A stretch of DNA of 64,000 bases from Brevundimonas albigilva (GTDB lineage: Bacteria > Pseudomonadota > Alphaproteobacteria > Caulobacterales > Caulobacteraceae), in assembly GCF_023503965.1 (NCBI RefSeq), contig NZ_CP097298.1, forward strand, positions 2,435,001 through 2,499,000, in the 5' to 3' direction. Numbering within the stretch: the first letter of the stretch is position 1; every line of letters starts with the position of its first letter. Shown here in pieces: positions 19,252 to 32,063 of the stretch. Position numbers and translations under genes: made by a program. Below the pieces are notes generated by a model, which saw only the letters and a list, made by a program, of their open reading frames with translations, did no database searches and was not told the DNA's origin.

Positions 19252-20367
19252 TCAGGCCAGGGCGGCGAAGCTTCGCTCCTCGTCCATCGGGCGAAGCGGG
19301 GTGACGACGTCCGGCAACGGCGTCTCGGCGAAGGGGCGCTTGGCCAGCAGATCGCCATAGACGTCCAGATATCGCCGCGCCATGGCGGTGGCCGAGAACC
19401 GCAGGTCAAACCGCGCGCGGATGGCTTCTCGGTCCAGCAGATGCGCGCGGCCTGCGGCGGCGACGGCCTGTTCCATCGTATCCACCAGGAAGCCGGTGGC
19501 CCCGTCCTCGATCACCTCGGGCGTCGAGCCGCAGCGGAAGGCGATCACCGGCGTGCCGCAGGCCATCGCCTCGATCATCACCAGACCGAAAGGTTCGGGC
19601 CAGTCGATCGGGAACAGCAGGGCGTCCGCCCCGCCCAGGAAGGCCGACTTCTGGTGGTCGCCGATCTCGCCGACGAACTCGACCAGCGGATTGCCGACGA
19701 CCAGCGGCTGGATCACCTCTTCCCAGTACCGCTTGTCGGCCGCGTCGACCTTGGCCGCGATCTTCAGGGGCTTGCCCAGTTTGGTGGCGATCTCGATGGC
19801 GCGGTCGGGGCGTTTCTCCGGGGAAATCCGTCCCAGGAACGCCAGATAGCCCTCGGACTTGGGAGCGAAGCGATAGAGCTCGCCCGGCATTCCGTGGTGC
19901 ACCGTGGCCTTCCAGTTGGCGAAGGACAGGGGCTTGCGCTGGTCGTCCGAGATCGAGACCAGGCCGTACTGGTTCCAGCGCTGATAGACGCCAGGCAGGT
20001 CCTTCATGTCCAGCCGGCCATGCAGGGTGGTGATGGTCCTGTCCGCATACTGACGGAACAGCGGGAAGTGGATCATGTCGGTGTGGAAGTGGATGACGTC
20101 GAAGTCGTCCGCCCGGTCCAGCACTTCAGTCAGCATGGTGATGTGGGCCGCCAGGTCCGACTTCAGCGGCGCCGGGTCCAGGCGGATCGCCTGGTCGCGC
20201 ACGGGCACGAGCCGCGCCTTGGTCTGGGCGTCGGCGCTGGCGAACAGGGTGACGTCGTGGCCCAGGTCGACCAGGGCGTCGGTGAGATGGGCGACCACGC
20301 GTTCAGTTCCGCCATAGAGCCGAGGCGGCACGGCTTCGTACAAGGGAGTGACCTGGGCGATCTTCAT
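19252..20367 (-). CDS. GT4-family glycosyltransferase
   Basis: A 371-residue retaining glycosyltransferase of the GT-B fold. The N-terminal domain starts MKIAQVTPLYEAVPP with the glycine loop YGGTERV. The C-terminal nucleotide-sugar domain has FLGRISPEKRPDRAIE, the family E-x7-E-type motif PEPFGLVMIEAMACGTPVIA and GSTPEVIEDG. ATG 20367 was chosen because GGAG lies 8 bases upstream and the usual N-terminus begins there. It sits beside a debranching-type glucosidase, so both may act on a glucan, trehalose-like sugar or stress-linked saccharide. The acceptor is not predictable. Confidence 0.85.
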   Translation of the reverse strand: MKIAQVTPLYEAVPPRLYGGTERVVAHLTDALVDLGHDVTLFASADAQTKARLVPVRDQAIRLDPAPLKSDLAAHITMLTEVLDRADDFDVIHFHTDMIHFPLFRQYADRTITTLHGRLDMKDLPGVYQRWNQYGLVSISDDQRKPLSFANWKATVHHGMPGELYRFAPKSEGYLAFLGRISPEKRPDRAIEIATKLGKPLKIAAKVDAADKRYWEEVIQPLVVGNPLVEFVGEIGDHQKSAFLGGADALLFPIDWPEPFGLVMIEAMACGTPVIAFRCGSTPEVIEDGATGFLVDTMEQAVAAAGRAHLLDREAIRARFDLRFSATAMARRYLDVYGDLLAKRPFAETPLPDVVTPLRPMDEERSFAALA

Positions 20368-20567
20368 GATGTGTGCTCCGGCCCCCGTCCTGCGCCAGGG
20401 GCTTGGATCACAATGATTTCGCACCTGCGAAGTTCCGTTGGGTCAGGACGAAATTTCGCAGGAGTTTCGGTGGGTTATGGCGAAGCTGAGTGTACGTAAC
20501 CGCGCATAATCCGCCGTCGCCGGCGCTAACCCCTTGTTGTTGCTCATGCGACGGCCTGTCGCAGGGG

Positions 20568-21723
<1,156 letters not shown>

Positions 21724-21756
21724 GGCGCGACGGATCGCGCCGGTCGCTCCATCGCA

Positions 21757-23843
21757 TCAGGCCAGCATGCGGACCTTGGGTTCGCGATCCCACTGTCGCG
21801 TGCGGGCCGGGGCCAGGAAGGCGTCGGCGTCGGCGGACAGGTCGACCACGCCCGCGTCCGGCTCGACGCCCGCCTTGTCCAGCAGGGGCTGGGCCTGGGG
21901 CGTGTGGCCGATGGCCTTGAGGTGGCCGAAGGCGTCCTTGGCGAAATCGACCGCCGCGCCTTCCTTGAGCAGATCGGCGCATCCCTCGTCGGACAGGACG
22001 ATGGCGACCGCGTCGAACAGCACCGACGGGCTGCCGGCCAGCTGGCCGTCGGCGGCCAGAAGCTTGCCGCCCTTCAGCTTGGCGCCGCCGACCTTGGGCG
22101 CGACGATGAAGACCGAGCCGCCGTCGCCTTCGACCGCCGCGCGCACCGCATCGACGACCGCGCCGTCCGAACCGTCGGCGACCAGGATGGCGACCTTGCG
22201 GCCCTTCAGCGTGTCTGGATATTTGCCGACGATGCGCAGGGCCGGCGACGGCTCCAGGTCGATCGGGGCCACGGCGGCCTGCGACGCCTCGGGCAGCGGC
22301 AGGTTCAGGCCGTCCGCCACCCGCTGGGCCAGGGTTTCGTCCACGTTGCGCAGATTGGCCAGGATGCGCTCGCGCACATGGGGCAGCGACACCTTGGACA
22401 GTTCGAAGACGATGGCGCTGGCCAGGTGGGCCTGTTCGATCTCGGTCTGAGAACGGAAGAACAGCCGCGCCTGGCTGTAGTGGTCGGCGAAGGTCTCGGC
22501 GCGCAGGCGGACCTTTTCGCCCTGGACCGGAACAGGCGCGGTGCGGAAGCCGCCCTTGGGGTCCTCGCGCGGGCCGCCGTCCTCGCCGGCCTGAGCCAGG
22601 CTGTTGGGCTCATAGTTGGCGCGGCCCTTGAAGACCTGGGTCTGCATGTGGCCGTCGCGCTGGAAGTTCTGGAACGGGCAGCCCTTGGCCTGGTTGATCG
22701 GAATCTGGTGGAAGTTGACCGTGCCCAGGCGCGACAGCTGGGTGTCCTGATAGGAAAACAGCCGCCCCTGCAGCAGCGGATCCTCGGAGAAGTCGATGCC
22801 CGGCACGATGTTGGTGGGCAGGAAGGCGGCCTGCTCCGTCTCGGCGAAGAAGTTGTCCGGGTTGCGGTTCAGGGTCATGCGCCCGATGACGCGGATCGGA
22901 TGGTCCTCCTCGGGGATCAGCTTGGTGGCGTCCAGGATGTCGAAGGGCAGGGCGTCGGCCTCTTCCTGGCTGAACAGCTGCACGCCCAGCTCCCACTCGG
23001 GGAAGTCGCCCTGCTCGATGGCCTCGAAGAGGTCGCGGCGGTGATAGTCGGGATCGGCGCCGGCGATCTTGACCGCCTCGTCCCAGCAGGTGGACTGCGT
23101 GCCCAGCTTGGGCCGCCAGTGGAACTTGACCAGGGTGGCGACGCCCTCGGCGTTCAGCAGGCGGAAGGTGTTGACGCCGAACCCTTCGATCATTCGCAGA
23201 CTGCGCGGAATGGCCCGGTCGGACATGGCCCACATGATCATGTGGGTGCTCTCGGGCGTCAGGCCGATGAAGTCCCAGAAGGTGTCGTGGGCGCTGGCGG
23301 CCTGGGGATAGCCGCGGTCCGCCTCCATCTTCACCGAATGGATCAGGTCCGGAAACTTGATCGCGTCCTGGATGAAGAAGACCGGGATGTTGTTGCCCAC
23401 CAGGTCCCAATTGCCCTCGCGGGTGTAGAACTTCACCGCGAAGCCGCGCACGTCGCGCGGGGTGTCGATCGACCCCGCGCCGCCCGCGACGGTGGAGAAG
23501 CGGGTGAACACCTCGGTCTTCTCGCCCACGGCCGTCAGGATCCGGGCGGTGGTGTAGTCCGACAGGCTGTCGGTCAGCTCGAACACGCCGTGGGCGGCCG
23601 AGCCGCGCGCATGGACGATGCGCTCGGGAATGCGCTCATGGTCGAAAGCTGAATCTTCTCGCGAAGGATGAAATCCTCCAAGAGGGTGGAGCCGCGCGGC
23701 CCCGCCTTGAGCGAGTTCTGATTGTCGCTGATCGGCGCGCCGTGATTGGTGGTCAGGCGGGCGTCGGGCGCCGAGGCGGTCTGATGAGTCTCGCCGCCGT
23801 CGCCGACATGGGACGCGGGGGCGCGGTCGGGGGTCTTGGCCAT
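21757..23843 (-). CDS. katE: Large-subunit (HPII-type) catalase with C-terminal DJ-1/PfpI-like domain (frameshifted)
   Basis: Clade II catalase of about 695 residues that breaks down hydrogen peroxide. Catalytic regions include [20 protein letters not shown] with the distal histidine, [13 protein letters not shown], and the haem-ligand tyrosine region [13 protein letters not shown]. From about residue 560 ([16 protein letters not shown]) a flavodoxin-like DJ-1/PfpI domain follows, as in HPII. The N-terminal 60 residues (FILREKIQ) lie in a different frame from FDHERIPE; the break is at 23643-23652 and one added base mends it. ATG 23843 gives the usual polar N-terminus. It is divergent from murC. 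Confidence 0.9.
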
Positions 23844-24016
23844 CGGGCAACCTTTTGGGAAAGCGGCGTCCACACCATGTGGCGCGCGTCTTCCTGCTAA
23901 CGTCGCCGGATGACGATGGTTCTGCGCGAAGCCGCGCACAGCGGCGGGTCACAAAAAGTTCGTTTCCGGTCCGCCGCGCCCTTCGCAGCGGGCGAGGCGG
24001 CGGCTATGAGGCGACG

Positions 24017-25425
<1,409 letters not shown>

Positions 25426-25429
<4 letters not shown>

Positions 25430-25893
25430 GTGAAGAGAGCCGGCATCTGCTCGCGGCGGTGACGCCTGACGGCGTTGCGGGCCTCGATCACGAAATCCGC
25501 TATCTCGGCGGAAACCTTCGTGAAGCCCTGGCTCACTACCGCATCCTGTTTCCCGAGTTGATCAGCTATCGGGGCGGCTTGTTCATCGAGAGCCATTTCG
25601 ATCAGCAGATCGTAAACGACATCCTCGACGCATCGAGGTTCGATGCGGGCGACAATGCCGTCGCAACGGCGGAACAGTATGTCAACGCGGTCTCGTTGGC
25701 GGCGGAGGATGACCAGCAGCATTTTGATATCGCCATCGCCCGCGCGAATGCGGCCGCGATCGGCTGGGTCTGGACGAGGTGGATCCGGGAGACCTATGCG
25801 GTCGAAGTGAAGGTCGAGACGTCGATCTCCTCTGCCGAAGACTGCTGCATCTGGTTTGAAACTGGCACAAGTGACGAGAATTTTCGTGGTTGA
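25426..25893 (+). CDS. Hypothetical protein inserted between murC and murB
   Basis: No family recognised. A 155-residue soluble protein starting at TTG 25426, which overlaps the murC stop as TTGA. It is acidic, with no signal peptide or membrane segment; notable stretches are [36 protein letters not shown] and a vicinal cysteine pair (AEDCCIWFE). Its base composition is clearly lower in GC than its neighbours (31 G/C in the 60 bases at 25561-25620), which suggests transfer. Its 3' end overlaps the predicted murB start by 8 bases. It could be an immunity-like or regulatory protein, but nothing in the sequence proves that. Confidence 0.65.
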
Positions 25894-26801
25894 CGCCTTC
25901 CCTGCAGTTCGAGGCAAGCTGCTGCTGAACGAGCCCCTGGCGCCCTACACCTGGTTCCGTGTCGGCGGGGCGGCCGAGGCCTTGTTCATTCCGGCGGACG
26001 CCGACGACCTGGCCGAATTCCTCAAGGCGCTCGACCCCGCCGTTCCGGTGACCGTGCTGGGTGTCGGCTCCAACGTCATCGTCCGCGACGGCGGGGTCGA
26101 GGGCGTGGTGATCCGCCTGGCCGGACGGCCCTGGGCGCAGGTCACGACGGACGGCGACGCCATCACCGCCGGCGCCGGCGCGCTGGACTCCATGGTCGCC
26201 AAGGCCAGCGCAAAGGCGGGGATCGCCGGGCTGGAATTCTACGCCGGCATTCCGGGCACCATCGGCGGCGCCCTGACCATGAACGCGGGCTGCTACGGGG
26301 CGGAGACCAAGGACGTCCTGGTCTCGGCCTGGGGGCTGAATCGCGCGGGCGAGCGGGTGGACTATGCGCTGGCCGATTTTGGCTACACCTATCGCCATTC
26401 CCAGGCGCCGGCCGACATCATCTGGGTGGAGGCGACCTATCGCGGGACGGCCGATGCGACGGACGCCGTCGCCGGCCGCATCGCCGAGATCACCAGCCGC
26501 CGCGAGCAGACCCAGCCGATCCGCGAAAAGACCGGCGGCTCCACCTTCAAGAACCCGCCCGGCCATTCGTCGTGGAAGCTGGTGGACGAGGCGGGCTGGC
26601 GCGGAAAGCTGCACGCCGCGCCTTCGCCTCAGGGCGGCGGCGGCCAAGTTCAGCGAGCTGCATTCCAACTTCATGATCAACCCCGGAGAGGCCACCGCCG
26701 CCGACATCGAGGGGTTGGGCGAGGCCGTGCGCGCGGACGTTCTGGAAAAGACCGGCGTTCAGCTGGATTGGGAAATCCGGCGCATCGGCCGCCCCGCCTG
26801 A
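25886..26801 (+). CDS. murB: UDP-N-acetylenolpyruvoylglucosamine reductase MurB (frameshifted)
   Basis: FAD enzyme that reduces enolpyruvyl-UDP-GlcNAc to UDP-MurNAc. [31 protein letters not shown] and [19 protein letters not shown] form the FAD-binding part; GYTYRHS and GGSTFKNP are active-site segments. The frame breaks near 26634-26646 (a GGCGGCGGCGG tract); [20 protein letters not shown] and the C-terminus [12 protein letters not shown] follow in the next frame. The start is unsure: GTG 25886 fits the usual N-terminus (..[12 protein letters not shown]), while TTG 25856 and GTG 25871 are alternatives. The upstream orphan gene may have replaced the native start region. Confidence 0.88.
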
Positions 26802-26857
26802 ACGGCGCAGCGCGCATGGGGAGAAAGGGTTAGGATCGCTCGTCCGCCCGGCTTTGG

Positions 26858-26873
26858 TTGACGCGCTGTTAAC
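26858..26873 (+). promoter_or_regulatory. CtrA-like box upstream of ddl-ftsQ-ftsA
   Basis: TTGA-CGCGCTG-TTAAC matches the CtrA consensus TTAA-N7-TTAAC with one mismatch. It lies 40 bases before the ddl ATG in a 111-base gap after murB, the only gap upstream of ddl-ftsQ-ftsA. In Caulobacter CtrA controls ftsQA, so this site plausibly times expression of these genes. Confidence 0.55.
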
Positions 26874-26912
26874 GACCTTGGGGCCATCGCTGCGGACAGT
26901 CCGGAGCTGAAG

Positions 26913-27854
26913 ATGAACCGCCCCCTTTCCGACCTTCACGTCGCCGTCCTGATGGGCGGAATTTCGGCGGAACGGCAGGTCTCGCTGTCCTCGGGCGAGG
27001 AATGCGCCAAGGCCCTTGAGCGGCAGGGCGCGCGGGTTAGCCGCATCGACGCGGGCCGCGACCTGGCCAATGTGCTGTCGGGCCTGATCAAGCCCGACGT
27101 GGCGCTGAACTGCCTGCACGGCGCCTGGGGCGAGGACGGCTGCGTCCAGGGCGTGCTGGAAACGCTGCGGATCCCCTACACCCACTCCGGCGTCCTGGCC
27201 TCGGCCCTGGCGATGGACAAGGACAAGTCCAAGGCCGTGCTGAAGGCCGCGGGGCTCAAGGTTCCCGGCGGGGGCCTGTTCGACCGACGCCAGGTGGCGA
27301 CCCGTCACGTCATCGACCCGCCCTATGTCGTCAAGCCGAACGCGGAAGGCTCTTCCGTCGGCGTCTATCTGGTGCGCGAGGGCGCCAACGACTTCGCCAG
27401 CGAGGTCGCCGCCCCGGACTGGACCTATGGCGAGAAGGTGATGGTCGAGCCCTTCATCCCGGGCAAGGAGCTGGCCGTCACCGTTCTGGGCGAAGCCGCG
27501 GGACCGCGCGCCCTGACCGTCACCGACATCACCCCGGTCAAGGGCTTCTACGACTATGAGGCCAAGTATGCGAAGGGCGGGTCGATCCACGTCCTGCCCG
27601 CCGTCCTGCCGCCGCACGTGTTCGAGGCGGCGCTTCGCCAGGCCGAGCAGGCGCACACGGCGATGGGTTGCCGAGGCGTGTCCAGAAGCGACTTCCGTTA
27701 TGACGATGTTAAGGACGATCTGGTCCTGTTGGAGGTCAACACGCAGCCCGGCATGACCCCGACCTCGCTCGCCCCCGAGCAGGCCGCCCATGTCGGAATG
27801 AGCTACGAAGACCTGGTTCGGTGGATGGTGGAGGACGCCTCATGCCCGCGGTAG
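26913..27854 (+). CDS. ddl: D-alanine--D-alanine ligase Ddl
   Basis: ATP-grasp enzyme that makes the D-Ala-D-Ala dipeptide used by Mur[18 protein letters not shown] at the N-terminus, [29 protein letters not shown] (ATP-binding loop), GFYDYEAKY and [15 protein letters not shown] (metal and substrate binding) are all present. The 313-residue length is normal. The last codons overlap the ftsQ start by 13 bases. A CtrA-like box lies upstream. Confidence 0.95.
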   Translation: MNRPLSDLHVAVLMGGISAERQVSLSSGEECAKALERQGARVSRIDAGRDLANVLSGLIKPDVALNCLHGAWGEDGCVQGVLETLRIPYTHSGVLASALAMDKDKSKAVLKAAGLKVPGGGLFDRRQVATRHVIDPPYVVKPNAEGSSVGVYLVREGANDFASEVAAPDWTYGEKVMVEPFIPGKELAVTVLGEAAGPRALTVTDITPVKGFYDYEAKYAKGGSIHVLPAVLPPHVFEAALRQAEQAHTAMGCRGVSRSDFRYDDVKDDLVLLEVNTQPGMTPTSLAPEQAAHVGMSYEDLVRWMVEDASCPR

Positions 27855-28729
27855 TTCGCGGCGGTCGGCGACAGAGTTCGGCGCAGTCCCCCCGGCGCGC
27901 GGCAGGCTCCGCGCAGGGCCGGGGGCGCGGCGGCGCCCGCCCGGGCGGCGGGACCGTTCCCGGCAAGATGGCCGCTATCGGCCGCGTCGACCTGTCCCCC
28001 CGCGCGGTGGTGATCGCCCTGGCGGCCGGGGCCCTGGTCGTGGCCGGCGTGCTGGCCACCGGCGCGCGCGCCGAGCGGATCGGCCAGTCCGTCTCGGGCG
28101 GCGTGGATCGTCTGACGGCCGGCATGGGCTTGACCCTGAAGCGGGTGCACGTGACCGGCGCCTCGGCCGAGGCCGAGCCGGCCATCCAGCGCGCCCTGGG
28201 TCTTCACGCCGGCCAGCCCATCGTCGGCCTGGACCTGGACGTGTTGCGCCAGCGGGTGCAGTCGGTCGGCTGGGTCAAGGAGGCGCGGGTGGTGCGGCTG
28301 TTGCCCGACACCCTGATCGTCGAGGTCAAGGAGCACGACCGCCTGGCCGTCTGGCAGGTCGACGGCCAGATCAAGGTGATCGACGCGGGCGGCAAGGTGA
28401 TCGAGGGGGCTGACGCGCGCCGCTATCCCGTCCTGCCGCTGGTGGTGGGGCGCGGCGCCGACGTGGCGGCCGGCGAAATCCTGCCGCTGCTGAGCCAGCG
28501 TCCGCGCCTGATGGGCCGGATCGACGCCCTGGTGCGGGTCGACGAGCGCCGCTGGGACCTGCGGCTCAAGGACGGCGGCCTGATCCAGCTGCCCGCCGTC
28601 GAACAGGAGGCGGCGCTTATCCGGCTGGACGCGCTGGACCAGCGCGAGCGGCTGCTGGACCTGGGGTTCGCCCGGGTCGATCTGAGAACGCCTGAAGCGG
28701 TCGCGGTGCGGCCGACCGGCGACGTCTGA
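27842..28729 (+). CDS. ftsQ: Cell division protein FtsQ
   Basis: Bitopic divisome protein that links early and late division proteins. A basic, disordered cytoplasmic tail of about 55 residues is followed by one membrane helix ([18 protein letters not shown]), a POTRA domain ([18 protein letters not shown] through [15 protein letters not shown]) and the beta domain. ATG 27842 overlaps the end of ddl. The gene lies 18 bases before ftsA. Confidence 0.93.
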   Translation: MPAVVRGGRRQSSAQSPRRAAGSAQGRGRGGARPGGGTVPGKMAAIGRVDLSPRAVVIALAAGALVVAGVLATGARAERIGQSVSGGVDRLTAGMGLTLKRVHVTGASAEAEPAIQRALGLHAGQPIVGLDLDVLRQRVQSVGWVKEARVVRLLPDTLIVEVKEHDRLAVWQVDGQIKVIDAGGKVIEGADARRYPVLPLVVGRGADVAAGEILPLLSQRPRLMGRIDALVRVDERRWDLRLKDGGLIQLPAVEQEAALIRLDALDQRERLLDLGFARVDLRTPEAVAVRPTGDV

Positions 28730-28747
28730 CGAAGGGACACGACCGGC

Positions 28748-30085
28748 ATGGGCGGCAAGCAACGGATGGCGGCGAACGATCAGGGCCGGGGGATGGATCC
28801 CCGCGGCGGACGCGCGCCCGTGGTCGCCGCCCTGGACATCGGCCATTCCAAGGTCTCCTGCTTCATCATGAAGCCCGACGGCGTGCGACACGCCGACCGC
28901 ACCATCCGCGTGGCGGGCGCCAGCCACGTCCAGTCCAAGGGCGTCAAGGGCGGGGCCATCATCAACATGGACGAGGCCGCGCAGGCCATCGGCCACGCCG
29001 TCGAACGCGCCGAGCGCGCCGCCCAGAGCCCGGTCTCGGGCGTCGTCGTCACCACCGCCATGGGCCAGATGGCCAGCCACCGCGTCCAGGCGCGCGTATC
29101 CCTGGGCGCCAACCCGATCGGCGACGCCGACCTGGCGCGCGCCATCGGCATGGCCCTGGCCCAGATCCGCCTGCCCAACCGCCGGCCGATCCATGTCCTG
29201 CCCATCGCCTGGTCGGTGGACGGGGCGCGCGGCGTGCACGACCCGCGCGCCATGCGCGGCGGGTCGCTGGGCCTGGACCTGCTGGTCGTGTCCATGTCCG
29301 AGAGCGTCTTCACCACCCTGAGCCACTGTCTGGAGCTGGCGCACCTGGATCTGCAGGGCGTCGCCGCCGCGCCGGTCGTCTCCTCGCTGGCCGCGCTGGA
29401 AGACGACGAGATGGACCTGGGCTGCGTCTGCATCGACATGGGCGGCGGCTCGACCAGCGCCGCCGTCTGGGGCGGCCGGTCCCTGCTGCACATCGAGAGC
29501 CTGAACGTTGGGGGCGATCACGTCACCTCCGACATCGCGCGCGGCCTGTCGACCTCCAAGGCGGGCGCCGAGCGGCTCAAGACCCTGCACGGCTCGGCCA
29601 TGGCCAGCGCCAACGAGGACCGCGAGATGCTGGAAGCCCCGCCGCGCGGCGAGGACCCGTCGGCCGGCCCCGTCGTGGTGCCGCGCGCCATGCTGAAGAC
29701 CGTCATCGCCCCGCGCGTGGAAGAGACGCTGGAGCTGCTGCGCGACCGGCTGAAGACCGCCGGCGTGGGCCTGGAGCCGGGCGCGGGCCTGGTCCTGACC
29801 GGGGGCGCCAGCCAGTTGAACGGCGTGCGCGAACTGGCCGTGCGCGTCTTCGACCGCCCCGTCCGCCTTGGAAAGCCCCAACGGGCGCCACATTTGGCCG
29901 ACGCCGCCTCCGGCCCCGCCTTCTGCGCCACCTCCGGCGTCCTCCTCCGCGCCGCCTACGGCCCGCGCGAAGCGGTCTCGGCCCGCAAGCTCATGGCCCG
30001 CCAGATCACGGCGGCCGACGCCCCCAGGATCCACCGCGGCAATGTGGTGGGCCGCGTGGCGGGGTGGCTGAGGGATAACCTGTGA
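28748..30085 (+). CDS. ftsA: Cell division protein FtsA
   Basis: Actin-like ATPase that tethers FtsZ to the membrane. VVAALDIGHSKVSCFI (phosphate 1), CVCIDMGGGSTSAAV (phosphate 2) and LVLTGGASQLNGV (adenosine motif) are visible, and the C-terminus GRVAGWLRDNL is the amphipathic membrane-binding helix. The 445-residue length is normal. It follows ftsQ by 18 bases; a regulated gap separates it from ftsZ. Confidence 0.95.
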   Translation: MGGKQRMAANDQGRGMDPRGGRAPVVAALDIGHSKVSCFIMKPDGVRHADRTIRVAGASHVQSKGVKGGAIINMDEAAQAIGHAVERAERAAQSPVSGVVVTTAMGQMASHRVQARVSLGANPIGDADLARAIGMALAQIRLPNRRPIHVLPIAWSVDGARGVHDPRAMRGGSLGLDLLVVSMSESVFTTLSHCLELAHLDLQGVAAAPVVSSLAALEDDEMDLGCVCIDMGGGSTSAAVWGGRSLLHIESLNVGGDHVTSDIARGLSTSKAGAERLKTLHGSAMASANEDREMLEAPPRGEDPSAGPVVVPRAMLKTVIAPRVEETLELLRDRLKTAGVGLEPGAGLVLTGGASQLNGVRELAVRVFDRPVRLGKPQRAPHLADAASGPAFCATSGVLLRAAYGPREAVSARKLMARQITAADAPRIHRGNVVGRVAGWLRDNL

Positions 30086-30148
30086 TTATCGACCGGTCGG
30101 GCCGATAAATCTGCGGCAAAGCTGGAATAAGGACCTTTCCGTAGCACC

Positions 30149-30224
30149 GACTCACATTATCGCCGTAACCTTCTCTTAACCCTCATGGGCGCACTCCTTA
30201 ACACGCTCATAACCAATGCGATTC
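30149..30224 (+). promoter_or_regulatory. ftsZ promoter region: two CtrA-like boxes and two GANTC sites
   Basis: Box 1, GTAA-CCTTCTC-TTAAC (30165-30180), and box 2, TTAA-CACGCTC-ATAAC (30198-30213), each match TTAA-N7-TTAAC with one mismatch. GACTC (30149-30153) and GATTC (30220-30224) flank them as CcrM targets. In Caulobacter ftsZ is repressed by CtrA and depends on GANTC methylation, so the arrangement is consistent with the same control. The ftsZ start is 52 bases downstream. Confidence 0.7.
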
Positions 30225-30276
30225 GGCGGGGCGTTCGCATGGTTTCCGAGGGCAGGGTCGGAAGGTCGGAAAAAGA

Positions 30277-31866
30277 ATGTCACTCTCGCTGGTCAAGCCT
30301 CAAGCCACTGAACTGAAGCCCCGGATCGTCGTGTTCGGCGTCGGCGGGGCGGGCGGCAACGCCGTAAACAACATGATCGACGCGGGCCTCGAAGGGGTCG
30401 AGTTCGTCGTCGCGAACACCGACGCCCAGCATCTGTCGTTCGCCAAGACCGACCGTCGCATCCAGCTGGGCGAGACCATCACCCAGGGGCTGGGCGCGGG
30501 CGCCCACCCCGAGGTCGGCATGAACGCCGCCGAGGAATCCGCCGACGAGATCCATCAGCATCTCGAAGGCGCGCACATGGTCTTCATCACCGCCGGCATG
30601 GGCGGCGGCACCGGCACCGGCGCCGCGCCGATCATCGCCAAGTGCGCGCGCGATCGCGGCATCCTGACCGTCGGCGTCGTGACCAAGCCCTTCACCTTCG
30701 AAGGCCGTCACCGGATGCGCCTGGCCGATGCGGGCATCGCCGAGCTGCAGCGCTACGTCGACACCCTGATCGTCATTCCGAACCAGAACCTGTTCCGCGT
30801 CGCCAACGAACGCACCACCTTCGCCGACGCCTTCGGCATGGCCGACCAGGTGCTGCACTCGGGCGTGCGCTCGATCACCGACCTGATGATCCTGCCGGGT
30901 CTGATCAACCTCGACTTCGCCGACGTCCGCGCCGTCATGTCCGAGATGGGCAAGGCGATGATGGGCACGGGCGAGGCCTCGGGCGACGACCGCGCCCTGC
31001 TGGCCGCCCAGAACGCCATCGCCAACCCGCTGCTGGACGAGACCAGCCTGAAGGGCGCCAAGGCCGTGCTGGTCAACATCACCGGCGGCCTGGACATGAC
31101 CCTGCTGGAGGTCGACGAGGCCGCCAACGCCATCTCGGCCGAGGTGGACGGCGACGCCAACATCATCTTCGGCGCCGCCTTCGATCCGGCGCTGGAAGGC
31201 AAGATCCGCGTCTCGGTGGTCGCCACCGGCATGGACGAGGGCGAGGTCAAGCGCATCGAACCGATCGCGCCCGCGACCGGAACCGGTTCGCCGCTGGCGA
31301 CCCATGACGCCCGTCGTTCGGCCGGCGGCCTGTACGGAACGGCCGCCCAACGTCCGGAGCCCGCCCGCGACACATGGCGCGAGCCGACCCGCGCCGAGGC
31401 GACGCGTGCGCCGGAGCCGACCGTCGCGCCCGCCGCGCCCGCTTACGAGCCTCCGGTCGCCCGTGCGCCCGAGCCCGCCCCGGCGCCCGAGCCGCGCATC
31501 GAGGTCCGCCCCGAGCCGGTGATCCGCGTGGCCGAAGAGCAGCCCCAGGCCCGCAACCTGGATCCGATCGTCGATCCGTGGGTCGAGGAGTACGAGACGA
31601 CGCGCAAGCCCGCGCCGTCGCAGCCGGCCGCCCAGGCCGACCTGTACGATCGCGCCGAGCCGATGGACGACTACGACGACCGGGATCATCGCCGCAGCGG
31701 CTGGAGCCTGTTCGGCCGCAAGCGGGCGCAGGCCCCGCAGCCGACCTATGCGCCTCGTCCGACCTCCGGCGCCCGCGCGGCCGCCCAGCCGGCGCCCGAG
31801 CCCGAGGCCGGTCAGGCCGACGACGACCTGGAGATTCCCTCTTTTCTCCGACGGCTGGCGAACTAG
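30277..31866 (+). CDS. ftsZ: Cell division GTPase FtsZ
   Basis: Tubulin-like GTPase that forms the Z ring. [16 protein letters not shown] is the N-terminal nucleotide loop and GGGTGTG (109-115) the tubulin signature; the T7 loop reads [13 protein letters not shown]. The GTPase core ends near residue 330. A Pro/Ala/Glu-rich linker of about 180 residues follows, longer than in many bacteria but usual in Caulobacterales, and the conserved tail [13 protein letters not shown] binds FtsA and other partners. Total length is 529 residues. A strong terminator lies just downstream. Confidence 0.97.
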   Translation: MSLSLVKPQATELKPRIVVFGVGGAGGNAVNNMIDAGLEGVEFVVANTDAQHLSFAKTDRRIQLGETITQGLGAGAHPEVGMNAAEESADEIHQHLEGAHMVFITAGMGGGTGTGAAPIIAKCARDRGILTVGVVTKPFTFEGRHRMRLADAGIAELQRYVDTLIVIPNQNLFRVANERTTFADAFGMADQVLHSGVRSITDLMILPGLINLDFADVRAVMSEMGKAMMGTGEASGDDRALLAAQNAIANPLLDETSLKGAKAVLVNITGGLDMTLLEVDEAANAISAEVDGDANIIFGAAFDPALEGKIRVSVVATGMDEGEVKRIEPIAPATGTGSPLATHDARRSAGGLYGTAAQRPEPARDTWREPTRAEATRAPEPTVAPAAPAYEPPVARAPEPAPAPEPRIEVRPEPVIRVAEEQPQARNLDPIVDPWVEEYETTRKPAPSQPAAQADLYDRAEPMDDYDDRDHRRSGWSLFGRKRAQAPQPTYAPRPTSGARAAAQPAPEPEAGQADDDLEIPSFLRRLAN

Positions 31867-31896
31867 GCCTTAGGGCGTGAACGTCTGATTTGGGAA

Positions 31897-31930
31897 GGGC
31901 GGCCGAAGGGCCGCCCTTTCTCGTTTTCGC
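31897..31930 (+). terminator. Rho-independent terminator after ftsZ
   Basis: GGGCGGCC-GAAG-GGCCGCCC is a perfect 8-base GC stem followed by TTTCTCGTTTT. It ends the ddl-ftsQ-ftsA-ftsZ unit and separates it from lpxC. Confidence 0.85.
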
Positions 31931-32063
31931 AAGCCGTCGCCGCCGCGCCGTGGCCTCGGAAACAATCCGAAACCCGACTTTCATTTTCTCCTTGCGAACG
32001 CGCCGCTAGATCAGCGGTGAGGCGCAATCCGCACGCAGAGGCGGAAGCGCGCAGACAGAGAGT

